Positions 6,940 through 9,960 of a DNA stretch of 9,960 nt are shown in pieces. A program made the position numbers and the translations under genes. The DNA comes from Hellea sp. (GTDB taxonomy: Bacteria; Pseudomonadota; Alphaproteobacteria; Caulobacterales; Maricaulaceae): the NCBI GenBank assembly GCA_020628635.1, contig JAHDEU010000005.1, forward strand, positions 8,461-18,420, given 5' to 3'. The notes beneath the pieces are model-generated. The model saw nothing but the letters and a program-made list of their open reading frames with translations. It did no database searches and had not been told where the DNA came from. Each line of letters begins with the position of its first letter. Positions within the stretch are counted from its first letter, which is position 1.

Positions 6940-6965
6940 AATATAGCGATTGCCGCGCGGTCCAA
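6940..6965 (-). promoter_or_regulatory. Candidate promoter for the four-gene operon
   Basis: On the minus strand GCTATATT (6947-6940) matches seven of eight positions of the Caulobacter housekeeping -10 GCTANAWC. TTGGACC (6965-6959), 11 bases before it, is an imperfect -35. The implied start would leave a leader of roughly 175 bases before the GTG at 6758. This is pattern matching only. Confidence 0.35.
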
Positions 6966-7058
6966 GAACCCCGTGCTCCCTCGCTCTGCTCAGTCCGCGC
7001 GCCGCCCTTGGACCGGTGGGCGAGGTCGGGCGTGATCTCGAGAAATTTGGAGGACCCG

Positions 7059-7131
<73 letters not shown>

Positions 7132-7171
7132 TTACGGTGTCATGTCGCCGGACCGCGGTCGGTCTTGCGAT

Positions 7172-7195
7172 GCGGGCGCATAGTCCTGCGCCCGC
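7172..7195. repeat. Hairpin overlapping the tRNA promoter
   Basis: A perfect 9-base stem, GCGGGCGCA (7172-7180) and TGCGCCCGC (7187-7195), with a 6-base loop. On the plus strand it is followed by GTTTTC; on the minus strand no T-run follows. It lies about 50 bases past the stop of the zinc-ribbon gene and inside the -35/-10 region of the tRNA promoter, so it could both end the upstream mRNA and sit under RNA polymerase at the tRNA promoter. Confidence 0.6.
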
Positions 7196-7206
7196 GTTTT
7201 CGTCAA
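7178..7206 (-). promoter_or_regulatory. Promoter of tRNA-Ala
   Basis: On the minus strand TTGACG (7206-7201) is followed after exactly 17 bases by CTATGC (7183-7178). This is a good housekeeping-sigma match and would start transcription around 40 bases before the mature tRNA 5' end. A perfect 10-base palindrome GACCGCGGTC (7151-7160) falls in that leader. Confidence 0.6.
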
Positions 7207-7243
7207 CGCGAAAATGCGTCGGATGTGCGCTTAGGCAGAAGCC

Positions 7244-7726
7244 TTAGACGTCGGTGTCCAGATCGATGTCGTCATCGTCTTCGTCGTCGGCATCGGGCAA
7301 GGGCAGGTCGTCATCGTCGTCGTCGGGCACGAGGGCTGCATCCTCGTCCTCGTCGTCTTCCAGATTGTTGAGGTCCTCGTTCTCTTCGTCGTCGGCGTCG
7401 GCCGCGCCGCGGATGACCGCATCGTCGTCGCCGTCGAGCTCGAGCTCCTTGGCCTGGAGCTCTTCTTCGTCGATGTCGTCCTCGTCGATTTCCGTCGCTT
7501 CCACGTCCGTCTCGTCGTCCTCGTCCTCTTCCTTGGGCTTGGATTTGAGCGGAGCTGCGGCAACGGGACCCTGGTCATCCAGCGTGGCCGGATCGAAGCT
7601 GTTCTTGCAGATCGGGCACACGGCCGGATTGTTGTTCAGGTCGTAGAATTTCGCCTCGCATTCGGGGCAGGCGCGCTTGGTGCCGAGCTTTTCGGCGCGC
7701 TTTTCTTTTTTGGTCTTGGCAGCCAT
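7244..7726 (-). CDS. FYDLN acid domain protein (TIGR02300-type), zinc ribbon with acidic tail
   Basis: A 160-residue protein of unknown function. After a basic start (MAAKTKKEKRAEKLGTKR) comes a zinc ribbon with C20-P-E-C23 and C37-P-I-C40 around FYDLNNNP (27-34), the signature that names the family. From about residue 65 to the end it is mostly Asp and Glu with runs such as DDDDDD, disordered in appearance and strongly negative. In DNA this shows as long GAC/GAT/GAG tracts (TCGTC runs on the plus strand). The start ATG has AAGG (minus strand, 7737-7734) 7 bases upstream. The gene lies between tRNA-Ala and divergent aroA, an arrangement I recall from other Alphaproteobacteria. The tail could bind basic proteins or metals (inference). 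Tail length is likely to vary between strains because of the triplet repeats. Confidence 0.92.
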   Translation of the reverse strand: MAAKTKKEKRAEKLGTKRACPECEAKFYDLNNNPAVCPICKNSFDPATLDDQGPVAAAPLKSKPKEEDEDDETDVEATEIDEDDIDEEELQAKELELDGDDDAVIRGAADADDEENEDLNNLEDDEDEDAALVPDDDDDDLPLPDADDEDDDDIDLDTDV

Positions 7727-7803
7727 GTCGGGGCCTTCAGCTAAAGGGGGGCTTGCAGTGGGCGCTAAGCGGGATTACCCGCGCGTCCGGTGATTGACGC
7801 AGC

Positions 7804-7831
7804 CCTTTAGCCGCGCGCGCCCCGCTGTCAA
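7804..7831 (-). promoter_or_regulatory. Promoter of the FYDLN acid protein gene
   Basis: On the minus strand TTGACAG (7831-7825), a spacer of 13 bases, then GCTAAAGG (7811-7804). This fits the Caulobacter housekeeping pattern TTGACGS-N10-14-GCTANAWC well, except for the last -10 bases. The predicted start is about 70 bases before the ATG at 7726. On the plus strand a lone TTGACG (7794-7799) points towards aroA but has no good -10, so the aroA promoter remains unplaced. Confidence 0.55.
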
Positions 7832-7865
7832 CAGACGCACAATGCGCCTTTGCAGCCATTAATGC

Positions 7866-7869
7866 AGGA
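7866..7869 (+). promoter_or_regulatory. Ribosome binding site that decides the aroA start
   Basis: AGGA sits 7 bases before the GTG at 7877. The in-frame TTG (7850) and ATG (7862) upstream have no such site, and the GTG start gives the N-terminus SSLKPVTSRRSGPL expected for the family. Confidence 0.65.
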
Positions 7870-7876
7870 CGTCCCC

Positions 7877-9193
7877 GTGAGCAGCCTCAAACCCGTCACC
7901 TCCCGCCGCTCCGGCCCGTTGACGGGCGCTATCCGCGCGCCCGGCGACAAGTCGATCAGCCACCGCGCCATCATGCTGGGCGGCATGGCGGACGGGGTGA
8001 CCACGGTGAGCGGCCTGCTGGAGGGCGCGGACATCATGAGCACGGTCGAAGCGGTGCGGAAGCTGGGCAGCAAAGCCGCGCGCACGGGCGAGGGTCAATG
8101 GGAGGTCGAGGGCGCGGTCTGGGAAGGCTCCGCATCGGTCGATTGCGGCAATGCGGGGACCGGTGTGCGCCTGCTGATGGGCGCCGTGGCGGGCTACGAC
8201 ATGGAGGTCAGCTTCACGGGCGACGAAAGCTTGCGCTCGCGCCCCATGCGCCGGATCACCGACCCGTTGCAGATGATGGGAGTAGACGTTGTCGATGAGA
8301 ATGACGGCCGCCTGCCCATGACCATAAAGGCCAATCCGGACATAAATGGCATCACTTACGAGACGCCCAAAGCATCCGCGCAGATCAAGTCCGCCGTGCT
8401 GCTGGCGGGACTGCGCGCGAGGGGCCGCACTTGCGTGATCGAGAAACCGTCTCGCGACCACACGGAACGGATGCTCACTGCCATGGGCCGCACGGTCACG
8501 ACCGAAGAACTGCCCGATGGCCGCCGCAAGGTCTGGCTCGACGGCTCCAAGGACCGGCTCACCGCCACTCATATCGACGTGCCGGGCGATCCCAGCTCCG
8601 CCGCCTTCGCCGTGGTCGCGGCGCTGATCACGCCCGGCTCGGATGTCGTGGTCGAGGGTGTCATGCTCAATCCGCGCCGGGACGCGGTCTATGACGCGCT
8701 CCGGGCCATGGGCGGGGACGTTGCGTTTGAGAACGCGCGCAACGTCGGCGGTGGAGAGCGCGTGGCCGACATCCGCGCGCGCCACTCCCGACTGACCGGC
8801 ATCACTGTGGACCCGAGCCGCGCCGCCGACATGATCGACGAATATCCGATCCTCGCTGTCGCCGCGGCCTGCGCGTCGGGCACGACGCATATGAACGGCA
8901 TCGGCGAGTTGCGCGTGAAGGAGAGCGACCGCATCGCCGCGACCGCCGCCCTGCTGTCCGGCAACGGCGTACGCGTGGAGGAACGCGAGGACGGACTGTC
9001 CGTGACGGGCGGCGCAGTCGAGGGAGGCGCATCTGTGACCACACACCACGATCACCGCATCGCCATGAGCGCGCTGGTGCTGGGGCTGGTGTCCGAGCGC
9101 GGCGTGTCCATCGACGACGCCTCCATGATCGCGACCAGCTATCCCGACTTCTTCGATCACATGAGCGCGCTCGGCGCGGGGATGGAACAATGA
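7877..9193 (+). CDS. aroA: 3-phosphoshikimate 1-carboxyvinyltransferase (EPSP synthase)
   Basis: Condenses shikimate-3-phosphate with phosphoenolpyruvate, the sixth step of the shikimate pathway. With the GTG start it has 438 residues, a normal length. Motifs are PGDKSISHR (22-30, phosphate binding), GNAGTGVR (91-98), RPMRR (122-126), SAQIK (167-171), RDHTE (193-197), DEYP (321-324, catalytic D321) and LRVKESDR (345-352, K348/E349). GDKS, SAQIK and RDHTE are typical of the class II enzymes exemplified by Agrobacterium CP4, but the residue equivalent to CP4 Ala100 is the ordinary glycine (NAGT), so the special CP4 active-site change is absent. The stop overlaps the cmk start as ATGA (9190-9193), so the two are probably cotranscribed. 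The gene is divergent from the FYDLN acid gene across about 150 bases. Confidence 0.97.
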   Translation: MSSLKPVTSRRSGPLTGAIRAPGDKSISHRAIMLGGMADGVTTVSGLLEGADIMSTVEAVRKLGSKAARTGEGQWEVEGAVWEGSASVDCGNAGTGVRLLMGAVAGYDMEVSFTGDESLRSRPMRRITDPLQMMGVDVVDENDGRLPMTIKANPDINGITYETPKASAQIKSAVLLAGLRARGRTCVIEKPSRDHTERMLTAMGRTVTTEELPDGRRKVWLDGSKDRLTATHIDVPGDPSSAAFAVVAALITPGSDVVVEGVMLNPRRDAVYDALRAMGGDVAFENARNVGGGERVADIRARHSRLTGITVDPSRAADMIDEYPILAVAAACASGTTHMNGIGELRVKESDRIAATAALLSGNGVRVEEREDGLSVTGGAVEGGASVTTHHDHRIAMSALVLGLVSERGVSIDDASMIATSYPDFFDHMSALGAGMEQ

Positions 9194-9840
9194 AGACCCC
9201 TCTGACCATCGCCGTTGACGGCACATTCGCCTCGGGCAAGGGCACGCTGTCGCGGCGCCTGGCGGCCCACTACGGCATCACCCATCTGGATACAGGCAAG
9301 CTCTACCGCGCCACGGCGCGGGACTGCCTGGCGGCGGGGGTGGCGCTGGACGACGCGGATGCGGCAGCCAAGATCGCGGGCGCGATCGATCCCGAAACAT
9401 TGACCGACCCGGGACTGAAGGCCGGACCCGTCGGCCAGGCCGCGTCCAAGGTCTCCGTGCATCCGCCCGTGCGCGCCGCACTGCTGGCGTTCCAGCGCGA
9501 CTTCCCGGCCAAGGTCGGCGGGGCGGTGCTGGACGGACGCGACATCGGGACGGTCGTCTGCCCCGACGCCCATGCCAAGATCTTCGTCAATGCGGATGCG
9601 CGCGTGCGGGCCGAGCGGCGGGCCATGGAACTGCAGGGATATGGCGAGGACGTGACAGTGGAGAGCGTGCTGGCGGACCTGCGCGAGCGCGACGACCGCG
9701 ACATGAACCGGGCCATCGCGCCTCTCAAACCCGCGTGCGATGCGCACTTGCTGGATACGTCCGCGCTCTCTATAGACGCGGCCACCAGCCGGGCGATCGA
9801 GATCATCGACGCCGTGCTGGCCGCGAAAGCGCCGACCTAG
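9190..9840 (+). CDS. cmk: (d)CMP kinase
   Basis: Phosphorylates CMP and dCMP with ATP, recycling nucleotides from RNA and lipid turnover and supplying dCTP. It has 216 residues, a typical short-form length. The P-loop is DGTFASGKGT (10-19); LDTGKLYRATA (33-43) is the CMP-binding segment; DGRDIGTVVCPDA (115-127) and ERDDRDMNR (156-164) carry the nucleotide and lid arginines. The start ATG overlaps the aroA stop by four bases. The order aroA-cmk is widespread and rpsA usually follows, which would begin beyond the window end. Confidence 0.96.
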   Translation: MKTPLTIAVDGTFASGKGTLSRRLAAHYGITHLDTGKLYRATARDCLAAGVALDDADAAAKIAGAIDPETLTDPGLKAGPVGQAASKVSVHPPVRAALLAFQRDFPAKVGGAVLDGRDIGTVVCPDAHAKIFVNADARVRAERRAMELQGYGEDVTVESVLADLRERDDRDMNRAIAPLKPACDAHLLDTSALSIDAATSRAIEIIDAVLAAKAPT

Positions 9841-9960
9841 ACCTCCGGCCCCTCCAAGGCCGTGCTACTTTAAGCCCCTTCGTTATCGTCAACCCGCCCC
9901 GAGAATGGCTCGGGGTAGTCCGCGGATTCGATTCCACGGCAAGACCATTTGGACCCCATT
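9841..9960 (+). other. Region after cmk, probably the leader of the next gene
   Basis: No coding frame is evident. By common gene order rpsA would be next, so this is likely the cmk-rpsA spacer. No convincing promoter or ribosome site is visible before the window ends. Confidence 0.4.
9897..9915. repeat. Perfect hairpin downstream of cmk
   Basis: CCCCGAG (9897-9903) and CTCGGGG (9909-9915) with the loop AATGG. No T-run follows on the plus strand, so it is not a standard intrinsic terminator. It may be part of a dispersed intergenic repeat or a structure in the leader of the following gene. Confidence 0.5.

Larger units (their letters stand above)
6759..7058 (-). other. Gene-free leader between tRNA-Ala and the four-gene operon
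   Basis: About 300 bases with no credible gene; long open frames crossing it on the plus strand are antisense shadows that also run through the tRNA or the glycosyltransferase. It should contain the operon promoter and the tRNA 3' end signals. I see one promoter-like pair (6940-6965), one inverted repeat (6852-6880) and no clear intrinsic terminator after the tRNA. Confidence 0.55.

Noticed and set aside
7247..7560. CRISPR-like or satellite repeat because of repeated TCGTC units
   Set aside because: The repetition is imperfect, in frame, and explained by acidic codons in a real gene; there are no spacers.
7254..7646. Plus-strand serine-rich open frame
   Set aside because: The serine runs are just the TCG/TCC complement of the Asp/Glu codons of the FYDLN acid protein.
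7850..7876. Earlier aroA starts (TTG 7850, ATG 7862)
   Set aside because: No Shine-Dalgarno precedes either, while the GTG at 7877 has AGGA at the right distance and gives the family-like N-terminus.
7859..9226. Minus-strand open frame of about 455 codons opposite aroA
   Set aside because: It is antisense to a complete EPSP synthase and shows no recognisable domain.

Overview
The window looks like chromosomal DNA from an alphaproteobacterium, most likely from the Caulobacter/Maricaulis/Hyphomonas side of the class. This is inferred from the high GC content, Caulobacter-style promoter elements (TTGAC-type -35, GCTA-type -10, short spacer), and the order tRNA-Ala / FYDLN acid-type protein / aroA / cmk, which as far as I recall is common in Alphaproteobacteria and usually continues into rpsA. 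Nothing here looks like a phage, transposon, CRISPR array or plasmid.

Layout. Bases 1-1566 (+) hold an aromatic amino-acid pair: the 3' part of an AroQ-type chorismate mutase with a C-terminal extension, then a TyrA-type prephenate/arogenate dehydrogenase 9 bases later. A 270-base gene-free stretch separates these from the convergent sdaA (1837-3183, -), a single-chain iron-sulfur L-serine ammonia-lyase. Two GC-rich hairpins that are near mirror images of each other fill the gap upstream of sdaA.

Bases 3379-6758 (-) form the most interesting part: four genes in one tightly coupled operon, each overlapping the next by 1 to 8 bases. In order of transcription they encode a family 2 glycosyltransferase, an acyl-CoA dehydrogenase-fold protein, a PIG-L/LmbE zinc deacetylase and a NodS-like SAM methyltransferase. 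Glycosyl transfer, de-N-acetylation and N-methylation parallel the NodC/NodB/NodS steps of Nod-factor synthesis, although the glycosyltransferase and deacetylase are of other types. I infer a pathway that makes or modifies an amino-sugar compound; the product is unknown.

Bases 7059-9840 are a housekeeping block: tRNA-Ala(GGC) (-) with its own promoter, a FYDLN acid-type zinc-ribbon protein with a very acidic tail (-), then aroA and cmk (+), which overlap by ATGA. The final 120 bases are non-coding as far as can be seen and contain one perfect hairpin. The window ends before the next gene.

How the genes work together: AroA makes EPSP on the way to chorismate, chorismate mutase makes prephenate, and TyrA takes that towards tyrosine, so both ends of the window touch the same pathway. 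SdaA degrades serine to pyruvate. Cmk supplies CDP/dCDP. The central four-gene operon has no evident metabolic link to these neighbours.
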